64,000 nucleotides of DNA from Mytilisepta virgata (Eukaryota; Mollusca; Bivalvia; Mytilida; Mytilidae): NCBI GenBank assembly GCA_028015205.1, contig JAPWFG010000024.1, positions 1,488,001 through 1,552,000 on the forward strand. Direction: 5' to 3'. The position numbers and the translations under genes were made by a program. The notes under the pieces were generated by a model that had not been told where the DNA came from, made no database searches, and worked only from the letters and a program-made list of their open reading frames with translations. Below are positions 23,941-36,773 of this stretch, piece after piece (the first letter of the stretch is position 1; each line of letters starts with the position of its first letter).

Positions 23941-26540
23941 AATAGTGTACTATTATATGACAAATACAATTTTTTAATTGCATTGAATGCGACTGGAACA
24001 ATGGATATTTTTTCTTGTAAACTTGACAAAATAAGAATTTCGTTTACCCCATATATTGTTTATCAAATGTTTTTCTATGTGTCATATTTGCTAATTCATC
24101 AGTTGTAAATTCCATTAGCCTTTTACATCCCATGGTTACTGAGAATTATTTAGGCTCCTTTCCTCTGTGCTGGAGATTGTTTTAAAAAGGACCCCAGCAA
24201 CTATATTAGTTATCTAGATTTAATATTTTTTCTTCGTTTTTCTTCATAAACAGATCAAGAGTATTTTCCAAGAATTCTTTTCTTATCGAGTTATATTTAG
24301 TACAATATGAAATAAAACGACGTTTGTTTGCACTTTACTAGCAATATGTTGGTAAAGTAAGATGTATTTTGGAGTATCCACCATTATCTACCAACAGATG
24401 ATCAGTCTTAGTCTAAATTAATAAATTATCTTTATCTGCTTGTATTTGTAATTGAAACTATGTAAATATATTATATTATATCATGTCCATGTTTAAATTT
24501 CTCAACTTTATGTTATTCTTCAAATAGAATCAGGAGTTTTCCGAATGTATTCTCTGTCTTAATCATCAAATGAGAATAGAATAGCAATACAAGTTTTCCG
24601 AATGCATTCTTTATCATAATTGTTGCAAACAAACACCCAACTGTTGAGTAAAGAAACACCATACAACAGCAGTTTGGTAACGTATGAAAACAGCAAATGA
24701 ACTGACAGGTAGACGAAAGAAGCTGAATTCCAGTATTTTATTACCCCGAGAAATTCATTGTAAACAGAAACGAAGACGATGGTGACAATTCTTTAGAGGT
24801 AGTATAAAACACAAACTTCACATGTGTCCATACAAACAGGGGTATATGGATGGGTCTGCCAGGTGCACTACTGTCAAGATCCATGCTCCTTTTCTTCAGA
24901 AAGTTCAAGGAGGACACAATAGTTATTCAGAAAACGCATATTCAACGACTGGTCTAAATCAGATGCGCATTCTTAAAACATTCTAAAAAGTTTATCTTCT
25001 AGTAACCTTACAAATTACAACAGTATCATACTCGCTGGTTTCTCTTCGCAATACACTACCCTTCCACATGGTAAACTAATCTACCTGGTATTAGACGTAA
25101 ACGTATTTCTTCAAAAACACACCGGTTCTAACAAAGATTAATTTGATGCTTATATCCTTGATTGAAATATTAGAGTTTCTACGTAGAATTTAATTTGGAG
25201 GCCAATTTTTCGGGAGAAACTGTAAGCAGCTTGTAGAAGATCTGTTTTAAATTTCGCATAAAGTCTAAGTTCCAAAGGCTACAACATGTAAATAAGAAAA
25301 AGAAAATAGTAGGTTAGGTTTTTTAATTTCAGTATCCGATATACATGATATATGCATGCAGATGATGAAATGTATCTTAGTAATCTTTACTTAAAGGAAT
25401 TTCTTCATCGTATCTTTGGATTAAAAAGATTATGACCGATTCATTCATTTCAGCTTAAGTTTAGATTTATACTTATACAAAGATGACAAAGGGCGATTGA
25501 ATCGAAACTTTATCACAACCATGGCAATTTTAACTTTCTTATTGTGAAATTTCTATTTACATGTACTATAATGTTTTGTAGGTACTTCTCACACCAGATC
25601 AATGTCTCTGTACATGATGTACATGTATTCTAAGTTGTCTATATACATATTTTGATTCTATCCTATGGGTGTGTCTTTATAGTATTTGTTTGCAGTTTTA
25701 GTGTTTTCACGTACATTGTATTCGCCTTGTTTTTGCCCACTGTCTTATAGCGTCGGTACTCATATTCTGGTTCTTAAATCGAATATTTGTTTCACCTAGT
25801 TAAATTAATACATTTTTTTAAATTAATGTGCTGACAACGTATATGCCGAGTCGGGATGTCGATATAAAACATTATTCATCAAAACGTGCATGATTTTAAT
25901 GTGTAATATATTGTCAACGGGATTGAATTACAGATGTGAAACACTAAGACATCAAGATTGATTTTATTTTGATAACCATTTGCTGTGCTAATATTGGTCA
26001 AAATATAAATGTTTTTGTTATTCGTGGATTTTACGAAATACGGGGGTAATGCCTGATAACGAGGTACGATACTATTTTCCCTTTGCCTTCTTCTCCAGGG
26101 AATAAAATTAGCATGTGCTATATTCCTACATGTAGCAACATTTACAAAATATTTTCATCTAGGGCATAAGAACATGTAAAATCCTCGATTATAGCAAATC
26201 TCAAAACTGGATATAAGAGTTAGCTTATTCGCCACAGGGATGATCTCAAACACAGTGGGAATCCTCACAAATTGTAATAAATTGCCCCGGAAAAATAACT
26301 AATCTTTATTGATCGTTATTCTATTATAAAATAAAGTTGGACAGTACCCAAAATATTCCTGACTTAGGACAGACTAACATAACATGCGGTGAGGTGAAAC
26401 TAGTTTAATTTGTTGGATCTAAAACCTTCTTTTATTTCTGGTCAAGGCGAATGATATGACAAACAGAGATAAATGAGTTCAAGTTCTTGTTCAATGAAAA
26501 ATAACTCTTGAGTGTAATAATGCAATCTAGAACCCCTTTA
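23941..26540. other. Intergenic, no gene seen
   Basis: AT-rich, with no splice-flanked exon, tRNA or recognisable repeat family. Confidence 0.45.
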
Positions 26541-26553
26541 TCCATTAGTTTTT

Positions 26554-26753
26554 AAGGTCTTTCCCGTTTCCAACGGAAAGACCTTGTTGTAATTCGTCTG
26601 ATTATTATTATTAGGTCTTTCCATTTCCAAATGGAAAGACATATAGCTATTCTTATGATTATTAGGCCTTTCCATTTTCAAATAGAAAGACATATAGCTA
26701 TTCTTATGATAATTATTGTTATTAGGGTCTTTCCCTTTCCAGAGGGAAGACCT
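26554..26753. repeat. Four spaced ggtctttcc...ggaaagacc palindromes
   Basis: Imperfect hairpins at 26554-26585, 26613-26640, 26664-26691 and 26724-26753, separated by att/tatt-rich spacers; period about 50-60 bp. Each is a foldback of 28-32 nt. Related termini recur inside the next region (gggaaagaccttgcaattg at about 27570; gaccttacatttgttctcgg at about 28264 and 29426), so these are probably element ends. Confidence 0.7.
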
Positions 26754-27599
26754 TATTGTATTTCTTCGGATTATGATTATTATTTTTATTATTTTTTTTC
26801 GCCAAAAAAAATTTTTGTTTCGCGACATATCAAAATGATTTTTCATATGATGTATTGGTCATAAAAAACAAGATCAGAACTCACCCCGCAAAACTGAAAT
26901 CTTTTTTGTAACAGAGTTATCTGCCCGCAAAGTGCAAATTCTAGAAATCTTGTTAAGTTTTTTAAGTTGTAGGATGACTCCTCATGGGAGTTACTGCCTG
27001 GACGCATGTTTGTTTTATACTGTATCTCTAAAACCATTATATGAAGAAAATGTTAATACAAAAAAAAGATCAGTATCAGAAGATCTACATTTTAGTACCA
27101 AGGTCAAAGGTCATATGTCAAGGTCATTGAAAAAGCCCTTAGCAACCGATAGAAAAGTACCTAGCAACCATATATATTTATGCTCAGGACCCTATTCTAG
27201 AGCTGTAGAGGTGAAAATGGAAGGTCAAGGGTCAAGGTCGTTGAAAAACTCCTTAGCAACCGATGAAAAAGTACCTAGCAACCATATATATTTTTGTTCA
27301 GAATCCTGTTTTATAGCTGTAGAGATAAAAATGAAAGGTTAAGGTCAAGGTCATAGAAAAAGTCCCTAGCAACCGATGAAAAAGTACCTAGCAACAATAT
27401 ATATTTATGTTAAGTATCCATTTTAAGAGCTGTGGAGGTCAAAATCGAAGGTGAATGGTCAAGGTCATTGTGAAAGAGTCCTATATTTTGACTATACAAG
27501 TCAAAATAGAAGGTCAACAGTCATGCTTAATATCCTTAGCAACGTAGGATTAAAAGGTGAATTTGAGACGGGAAAGACCTTGCAATTGTTTTCTGAACA

Positions 27600-29458
27600 A
27601 TTGTCTTTTTCATTAATATTATTATCCTTTTTTTCGCCATCATTTTCGAAGTCTTAATGTTTTAACAGCTTACAACGTATCATAATGAAACTTCACATAT
27701 GATATCGGTGTTTAAAAATCTATTCGAAATCGACCCTGAGTTATCGAACTTTTTTCCATTACAGAGTTATCTCCCCAAACACCGTAACCCCTGTTATCAT
27801 GTAAGCTAAGAAACTGTAAGAGATACATTAAGAAAAATAATGTCAAGGTCAAGTTCTAAATTTTGACTTCTCCTTGTTATGAGTATTCCTCTGAAACGGT
27901 AGAAGATAGATTATGAAATATAATGGGGAAAATGTAAAGGACATTGAGACACAACTTTGTTCCATTAATGTCAAAGTCCTATGACGTCATCTTGTAGGAG
28001 GTATTGTCCTTAGAACATAAAATTAAATAGTTTTTCATAAACAACTTGATAATGGTATATAGTAAAGGCACCGGGTCTTTTGAAATGACACCAGGGACAA
28101 TTGACCTTCAAAAAGATCAAAGTCAAAGGTCAAGGTCATGTCCTAGATATTGAACTTGACTTTTAAACAGTTTGTTCATGCTTTTTTAAGACTTTTTTAC
28201 AACATTTTAAGGTAAAAAAGACTTACTAAGGTGTCATAACACTCTGCATAATGTAATTGAAAGACCTTACATTTGTTCTCGGAACAATGTCTTACTAGTT
28301 ATTATTATTTTTATTCTTTTTTTTTCGCCACCATTTCAAAGTCTTCTTGTTTTAACAGCTTACGACATATCATTATAAAACTTCTTATATGATATCGGTG
28401 TGTTAAAATCTATTCGAATTGGACACTGAGTTATCGAATTTTTTTCCATTAAAGAGTTACCTCCCCGAAGACCGTAACCCTTATTATCATGTAAACTCTG
28501 AAACGTAAGAGATACCCTAAAACTTAAGGGTGAAAAATGTTCAACTAGTTAGACCGATGATTCATTACATTTGGTCCAAAGAGATTTGATGACTCCTTCA
28601 AGGGGCATAACTGCATCAAAATCTAGACGAAAGACCTTTAGGGTCAAAAGTTTTGTTTGTTTAGTTTGTTTAGTTGGGGTTTAACGCCGTTTTCAGCACA
28701 TTTTGGCCATTTCGCGGCGGCCAGTTTTTATTGGTGGAGGAAGCCGGAGTACCCGGAGAGAACCACCGACCTTCGGTAGGAAAATTAGCAATCCTTGTCA
28801 ATTAAGATCGGAGTCGAACACACCTCGCCAGAGGTGAGATTCGAACTCACAACCCCAGCGTTGACAGGCTAGTGATCAGCAGTAGTCATGACGAACTACC
28901 TAGACCACTCGGCCACCGAGGCCCCAGGGTCAAAAGTAAGGCTAGGGGTCAGATATCAATATGAAACTTTATAGTTGGTCTCCACAAGCCATTCCAAGAA
29001 AAATAATTTCAAGGCCAAAGGTCAAAGTCAAGTTCTAAATTTTGACTTTTCCTTGTGATCAGTATTCCTCTGAAAAAGTAGAAGATAGATGATGAAATAT
29101 AATGGGGAAAATGTAAAGGACATTGAGACGCAACTTTGTTTCATTCAAAGTCCTATGACGTCATCTTGTAGGAGTTATTGTCCTTAGAACATAAAATTAA
29201 ATAGTTTTTCATAAACAACTTGAAAATGGTATATAGTAAAGGTACCGAGTCTTTTGAAATGACACCAGGGACCATTGGCCTTCAAAAGGTCAAGGTCATG
29301 TCTTAGATATTGAACTTGGCTTTTAAACAGTTTGTTCATGGTTTTTAAGACATTTTTACAACATTTTAAGGTAAAAAAGACTTACTAAGGTGAAATAACA
29401 CTCTGCATAATGGAATGGAAAAACCTTACATTTGTTCTCGGAACAAATGTCTTACTAG
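27600..29458. repeat. Two large direct repeat units with AGGTCA motifs
   Basis: Unit 1 (about 27600-28301) and unit 2 (about 28302-29458) share long near-identical blocks. Examples are gatatcggtgt, ctgagttatcgaa, gtagaagatagat, aatggggaaaatgtaaagga, agtcctatgacgtcatcttg, gacaccaggga and the terminal hairpin ttgttctcggaacaa. Unit 2 is longer because of a SINE (28651-28925) and about 200 bp of extra sequence. No coding potential. Confidence 0.75.
28651..28925 (-). mobile_element. tRNA-derived SINE (family 2) with 11-bp target duplication
   Basis: The target duplication agggtcaaaag flanks it exactly (28640-28650 and 28926-28936). On the minus strand the head is cctcggtggccgagtggtct then aggtag (A-box), with gttgtgagttcgaatctc (B-box). 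The body contains ggtggttctctccgggtact, and the tail is an aaac-rich repeat. 275 bp. It inserted into unit 2 of the large direct repeat after that unit had been duplicated, since unit 1 lacks it. Confidence 0.88.
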
Positions 29459-31469
29459 TTCTTCTTCTATCCGCAAAGTTTGATGTCCAGAATTTTTTTC
29501 ATTTCGCGACAAATCGAAATAATATTTTCCAGGATGGTTCGGAATGATAAACCACATTTTGGGCTGACCCTGCGAAGTTGAAATATTTATCGATACAGAG
29601 TTATCTGCCCGAACACCGTAAACCTTGTTACCGCTCTATCAGGGAAACCATAACAGATAGAGACAAACCGAAAGGTGGAAAATGTTCGACAGATCAAGAC
29701 ACAAATTTGTTCTCATTTGGTCGAAACATTTGACGACTCCTTATAAGAGTTGCTTCCCCTTGAACAGTTAACCGAACATCTTAAGGGTCAAAAGTCATGA
29801 ACGGTTAGTCGTAGAGACTTGAGACTGCAACCAATGACCATCACAGGTCGTAACCTTGAAATTGACTATAAGGTCAAAGTTCATATACAGCAGTATATCA
29901 ACACCTTATAAGAGTTATTGGCCCTTGAATATTTAACAGAACACGTAAATGGTCAAAACTCATAGATGGTTAGTTTTAGAGATTTGAGACTTGCACTAAT
30001 GTTCACCAAAGATCAAAAACTTCAAAATGACCCCAAGGTCAAAGGTCAAATCTGACATCTGACCTTGTTACCGCTCTGTCTCATAAACCGTAAAAGATAC
30101 TTGATAAAAGGTATTGAGAAAAATGTTTAGAATGTCAAGCTTTACATTTCTCACATGGTTTCGAATCCGTACAGCGACAACTTATATGGGTTAGTACCCT
30201 TGACACTTTTATATTTTATTTTATATCTCGCAAACTATAATAGATAGAAAGAAAATGTCAATTTAAAACAAGAACAATTTCAAAAGATCTACATTTTGGA
30301 ACAAAGGTCAGAGGTCAAGGTTATGGAAAAAGCCCTTATCAACTGATGGAAAATTACCTAGCAACCATATAAATTTATGTTCAGGAGCCTCTATTAAACT
30401 GTATAAGTGAAAATGGAAGGTCAAGGGTCAAGGTCAATGAAACTGTCTATAACAACTGATTAAAAAGCCCTTAACAACCATATATAATTATGTTATATAT
30501 TATATATTATATATTATAAAAATGTCAATTTTGACCGTAGACCTTGTTATCGAAATAACTCAGAAACTGTAAGAGATAGCTGGTGAAATATAATAGAGAA
30601 AATGTTTGTCTTGTCAAGACGCATCTTATATTTTTGCGACTCAATTTGACGACCCTTTGTTTGTCCCATTGAATATATAACTCAACACGAAGTGGTCAAA
30701 ACTCATAAACAGTTAGTCATAGATATAGGGATTGAATCAGTTGCAAATCATCTCAATCATATGTTCTTTTCTAGTAGCATGAGAAGATTGACTAGCAGCC
30801 ATATATATTTATATGAGAAGATTGACTACAAAAGAAACGAAAAACAATAATAAACACCTTTGTTTACAAATGTGACATAGTTGACCTCATATTTAACAAT
30901 AAAACCAAACAAATTTAATAACAATCATATTTTAACCAAACAATTGTGGTTTGAAGAGTACAATGAGCATATTTATAAAAGAAAAAAATCTTTATTACTG
31001 TTGGGTATCATTCGCAAATATTACCTCAATTTGAGCTGATCTAACAATTATAAATATCAAAATTCGAAATTTTGGAACTAATTCATATAATCAAATTACC
31101 ATATTGGTTGACTATTGTACCCTCAAAAGGTTCAAAATTATAGATATGAACAAAACATCTTTGTCTTTCAATTAGGGTTTGTTTTGTACTGGGGGTAGAA
31201 AATGAATTTCATACGATTAAAGGCAAGTAAGTGAAGTCGTCCCATATTAGTCCGTCCCTAATAAGTTCACTACAGTAGAGATTTTGGATTTGATCCAATG
31301 GTCATTAGATATCAAAACCAAATGTTTGACATATCAAGACAGTAGTTTGTTTTTATTTGGTCAAAACATGTTGACGACTCCTTATCAGAGTTACTTCCTC
31401 TTGAACATTTGACGGAACACTTTTTAAGTCAGAAGTCATTAACGGCTAGTCGCAGAGACTTAAACAATT
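29459..31469. repeat. Diverged copies of the AGGTCA-rich repeat
   Basis: Blocks such as gacgactccttataagagtt, ccttgaaca, ggttagtcgtagagacttga and ttaccgctctgtctc occur two or three times (about 29640-29840, 29880-30080, 31320-31490). This region continues the family of 27.6-29.46 kb in more decayed form. It runs into the 3' end of the minus-strand gag-like pseudogene. Confidence 0.6.
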
Positions 31470-33113
31470 TTACCGCTCTGTCTCGGAAAACGATTCTTTT
31501 GCTAATTTATCATATACAATATTTGGATTTTCTAATGCGGATTTGTGATTTTTGGGAATTCCATTTCTAGTAGGTAACTTACCGTCTGTACCCAACATAA
31601 AACCTACCCGAAAACCAGTAACTAAAAATTTATATGTCTCAAGGTCATATCCTTCCAATTCCTTAGCTAAGACTTCACATTTTACTGGGATTGGGAGGTG
31701 TGCCCTGCGTGGCCCGTGAACTTGGTCCGTTGTTAATAGGCATGGAAGTACGGGTGCACTTGACTTTGGAGTGAGGGCCTCTACAGGTTTTGCAGATGTG
31801 TTTATAAATGCAATTTTGTCTATGACAGCCTTGGAAGGAGTTCCACCCCTGTCCTTGCCATTAAGAAAGGGATGCTTGTTCATGTTTTGTTTTTGCAAAT
31901 TTGTATTCTTTGGGTTTAAGACCTTGTTATAAAGTTCATCAAGAGGACGTTCCCATGGTAAAACATGGGATTTGCGCAGTAACCTAAAAGATTGGTCATA
32001 TGACCTGAAGTCTTGTGCCCCTCTTGTCTCATAAATGTCCCTAATTGTGGACATGTACTTTAACATATGACCAGTTTGGTCAGGAAACCTCTCAACATAA
32101 ATAGCAATATAAATGTGAAATGCCTTGATCCAGTCACAGTATGACAGGGGTTGTTTGGATTTAGCCGATTTCGTTGTCATTGTTAATACATTTGGAGCTA
32201 AAGTAACTGTAAAAGGGTCTTCCAAATTTTGAGATCATGGCAACAATGTTTCTAGATCAATAAAGTCATTGGCCCAAATTTTTTCCCCAATTTTCTGTGG
32301 TATATGAGCACCAAGTGGAATACCCCCTTCCAAATAAATGACAGGACCGTGGCATAGCTCTCTACCTGAATTGTTGACTGTGGAAGGAGTATTTGAATCA
32401 GTATTTAAAATTTTATCCAATAAATTATGAATAGAATTAGTAGAATATGTTCAGTTATCTGTGGCTGGTGAGATGTCCTATTAGAAGTTGACTGGTAATG
32501 TCCTGAACTTGTACTACATGCTGGTGTCTCAGGCAGTTGTAACCCAGTGTTTTGTACGCGCGGTGCAGACGGAGTTTGAATTTGATGATGCGGCTGTTGT
32601 GTAGTAAATGAAGCTGGAATTGGTTGATGCTGTTGAAGATTTAATACTCCGGCATTTTGTTGCAAAGATGCAGACTGATTCAGAAATTGCAAGGATAGTA
32701 ACGATGGCAACAGTTGTGCATTTGTCAGGTTGACGGATTGCTGACCATGTATGGAATTTTGCGTAGAAGGCATTTGTATTTCAGTACCATTGTTCTGACT
32801 GGTAGACTGTACGTTAGATTCCTCGCACAGGTATCATTATTTGAATTCGTTTGTCTTAAAATTGCACTTACCAATAAATCATAGTCTATGTTCGGTATTG
32901 AAGGATTACAAGCAGCACTGGCGGGACTTTGTTAGTGTCAGGTAAAATATGAGAACTGCATGTGGTTTCAGGTAAACTATTAGAAGCAGTTTCAGCTGCA
33001 CGTTGTGGTCTTGTGAATGTCGAATTGGTTCGACGTTTTGGTCGAGCAGAGTTTGCAGTGGTATCATTAGGAGGGTCTATTTGTGTTCGTCTGCTTTTTG
33101 TAGGTGGAGGCAT
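31470..33113 (-). pseudogene. Gag-like protein of a second retroelement, frameshifted
   Basis: Four consecutive minus-strand open stretches in changing frames. 33113-32886 starts MPPPTKSRR. 32773-32405 is Q/S/T-rich. 32420-32235 contains EGGIPLGAHIPQKIGEKIWA and NDFIDLETLL. 32225-31470 contains YCDWIKAFHIYIAIY, MLKYMSTIRDI and YDQSFRLLR. Such a low-complexity N-terminus, then an IPLG/KIW segment, then an aromatic helical domain, is familiar from gag-like proteins of YR and related retroelements in molluscs and corals; this is recognition from memory. A splice acceptor (cttatttttcag) lies 20 bp upstream of the first ATG. The 3' end is truncated into the AGGTCA-rich repeat, so no RT follows. 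Confidence 0.6.
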
Positions 33114-34013
33114 GGTAACTTAATTTAACGATGCTGAAAAATAAGAAACATGTAATCAAACCTTTATAATTTAGCAAATACATAAAACTTCCTATCCGAG
33201 AAACTTTATCTTGCCATAATGTACGACATTTCCATATGTTATACTGAAGTTACCCTCAGCAACTACATGGACTTTTAAATATGTCCCACCAAAGTGAGCA
33301 ATCGGAATAGTCTCATAACCCTAACATGGCGAGTTCGAAACACAAGTATGAACATTTTCCAACCAAGTTGTGTAAATATACATTGTGCATTATATCTCAC
33401 CCTACCATGAAGAGTTTTTTTCCCCAACAATGGTGAGTACTAACTTTCTTTTACCAAATTTATTGGAACTAATTATTCATTGAGAGACACTCTCAAATTT
33501 GGAGCTCAACCCGGTTGAGCTGTAAATGAATAACCTGTCCACCAAGAGAGAACTGCAACATACATATTTATGACCCTATAATGGAGAGTAAACATAAATA
33601 AAATACACCATAACCCAACTGGATTGAGTAACAGGATGTGTATTCGGCACTACCGAAACATATAGAGTTTCTGTTGGTCCAACTCAAGGTGAGCATGGTG
33701 CCCAAAATGTACTTGCTGTTAATTTAACTAATTCAGATTTGACACTCTTTGACAGACAGTGTAAACACTGCACTGCATAATCATGCATTACATATGATAT
33801 TAGGCTGAACAAAATATGGCTTACATCCTTCTCAGCAAGCTAAAATTATAGTTACTGTAATCTGGTACTGTCTATCCTCAACTTTGAAATGTACATTGTC
33901 AAGCAATGAGTATGTGCAAGTACTAATGTAAACATATACGTATACAGCAAATCATGAGGAATGAGCCTGAGTATAGCAAAATATGTATTAATAATGAAAA
34001 GATATGGTCTTAC

Positions 34014-34587
34014 CGAGTAAAGCATGAGCATATAGTACAGCACTTGGAATACTACGGAAGTATTTCAGCATTCCTGTTATGTTAAGATGTACCCCATCAT
34101 TGTTCAAATGTGCAACATCCTGCCAAAACCCATGGTGGCGCCAGAATATAATATTCGGCATTGAATCCATACGTGTCATGTTAAATAGAGCACAATTAAC
34201 ATCAATAACCTTCTGATTGTAATCAGTCCCCATATAGTCTGGATCACGCCACAAAAGTTCACCTATCACAACCACAGGTATGTGCAATCCAAAATGTAAA
34301 AAGGATACAAAATAATATATTTCATTTGCTACTTGGGCAGCTGACTTACTACTTTCTGACAAATCATTTCACCCAATTTGCAAATAAACAATTTCCACAG
34401 GCATGTCAAAAGAAAAAAGATCACTCCGTTCGTGAATTAGACGGGCCACGGTTAAACCACCTTGTGAGCGACATGTAATGTTGTAAGGCCATTGTAAACG
34501 TAGGTTTTGATGCTTTGCAGAGGACCTCATGAAGTCTCGTTACCTCCGAATAAAACTATGTCCTAAAAGAATGACGTTCGTGGCCAT
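34014..34587 (-). pseudogene. SGNH/GDSL-type hydrolase domain, two stops
   Basis: From the ATG at 34587 the frame shows block I as LLGHSFIRR, a block III remnant LQIG-stop-ND where the family has GGND (one codon mutated to TGA), and block V as NNDGVHLNITG with the catalytic D and H. A second stop follows FIRR. Otherwise one frame runs to a strong donor (ctcg|gtaaga) at 34014/34013. SGNH hydrolase domains are known as passengers of Ngaro-type YR retroelements and other invertebrate retroelements, and the gag-like pseudogene follows on the same strand, so the two probably belong together. The frame does not carry across the putative intron, because a stop precedes the gag ATG. Confidence 0.7.
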
Positions 34588-36773
34588 GATGGATTGTTTG
34601 TAAAAAAACTCAAAAGGTAAAGTTCGGGCATGCGCATACATGACTCGGTAAGACCCATGATGAACAAAAAATGCAAAAATACTCACTATTTTTTTTCAAT
34701 GAATTAAAACCACATTGCATGCATGTAAATATTATCCGAATTAATGCCACTTCCAAAAGTTTATCCTTCAAATTAAGTTAATTAATCAAATGATTATAGC
34801 TTTTCTAACTTTTCAACTACATTGTACTATAAAAATTACTTGACCTTAGCCGTGGAAAATATTTTTCGGAATGAATCATCTGATGCGAATCATTAATTCT
34901 GATTGGTCGGTCACTACGATATATATTTTCTATCTAAGATGCTCCTGAATAGCGTATTGTGTGTATACACACGTAATTAAGATGACCGATAAATAATCTA
35001 GTGTTGATTACATAATAAACAAGGGGTCAATCTCAATTAATAAATTAAGTAAACAGAAGTCACTCGGACAACATAAAGGGTTTTTATTTGTACCAAACAA
35101 AACTGATTTTATTGAGATTTCCTGAAATATGTTTTTCAATATGTCTTGAGATAATTTGTAGTGAACACTATAAGTAATCACTTCTGTCATGCTATTAAAA
35201 AAAAATTTATTGTTATGATTAACAATGGACTGTGCTTTCGGGATGTAGAAGCAGGGTTTCCAGAAACCCCGCTCGTCACACTCTGTTGTCAAAATCCATT
35301 GTTATTCGTAACAATAGATCTATTCAATTTACACTTATTTCAGAAATAGAAACTATGAAATATAACAATAGAACTTGGGTGTAAGAACTAATATGTCTGT
35401 CTTCTTTATATCAGTTAAATTCTCATTTTCAATTCAAAGTTCGTATTCAGTTTTTGTAACAATAGATTAGTGCACCGCTTGCAATTGTGTCTATGTTTAT
35501 GCAGATGACACCAGCTATATCCAGTGTACCTGAATAGACAAATTCATGCTTGAGGTTGTTCATTATCAGATATGGCGTGACTTGATATTCATTCTCCATA
35601 ACTGATGCATAAGAATTATGTACATGTAAAATGTATTTCTCTTGTATAAAAACTAAATTCTACTAAAAAAAACTGTTTGTACATTCTTTACATGTGCATG
35701 GAATTAAAAAGAATTAAGGTGTCTTGTGCATAAAATCGTACATAGCTCTGTGCTGAAATGGATTTGGCTTTAATATTTTGGTCATGTTAGTATTTGTTTA
35801 TAATTTGTTCAGACTCTCGGACGGCTTTTTGTTCTATTTTTTCTTTTTTTTCTTTTTTATTATTTATTTATTTACAATTTATTTATTTACAACATCATAG
35901 GCCTTGAGAGCAACTTAAGATTCGTAAATCAGCGAATGTGCATATCTTGTACATTTAATTGGTATCTTAGGATAGAGTTGATTCCTCTGCTGATTGACTC
36001 CGAAACTTTAAGTGTATCACTAGCTCAGTAGATAATTTTTCGATACTAGCCCGAAATTGACAATTTATAAAAAAAAAAACTTTATTGTTACAAGAACTAA
36101 CCAGTATCTCCCACATGAATTATCCTTAGATTGTTTGCAATTTACCCTTTTTGTCATTTTGGCATATTTTTAATTTGCTATTATTGTTTTGGTTATCAAC
36201 ATTATACGCCTTAACCACAACTGGTCAGTGGCAAATCGACGACATGTTCACATCCTCTGCACCAAAACTGGCAATCATATAGAATTTATTTCTTATTGAC
36301 AAAAATAAGAACTTATTCTTTCGCCGATTTCTTAGGTGCAAAGATTGAGTCTTAGCAAGGTAATTAAACTCCGCCATGCTTTTAGATGACTGTCCTGTGT
36401 AATGTGTATTTTTCTTCTAGTATATTGTGATTGAATGGTTTTATGCCATTATGAATTTGCCCAGTAAGTATTATTACTTTAAAAGTATGATGATAGGTGA
36501 AAAGGTGGTTATGTTGCTCCTTTTCTAGTTCAAATTTTTAACCCTTAAACATTTTAAACCTATTAGTTGTAAATCAAATGTTACCATCAACATTATCTCT
36601 AATTGCCTTTCATCTATAGAATTTAAACAAAATGAATTGCTGATATAACCCGATATCTTAACAGCTTGGCAAATAAACATTGTATAATACATTTAATCTA
36701 AGGGAGTGTTAAGGGAGATCATGACTGTCCAGTTGTTTGTTTTTGTTTTTGTTTTGTTTTTGTTTTTTTTTTT
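34588..36773. other. Intergenic, no gene seen
   Basis: AT-rich. Some (ttta)n near 35860-35890. Overlapping sense and antisense ORFs near 35.0-35.35 kb have no recognisable features. Confidence 0.4.

Noticed and set aside
32886..33113. Stand-alone basic protein gene
   Set aside because: It is the first segment of the frameshifted gag-like remnant.
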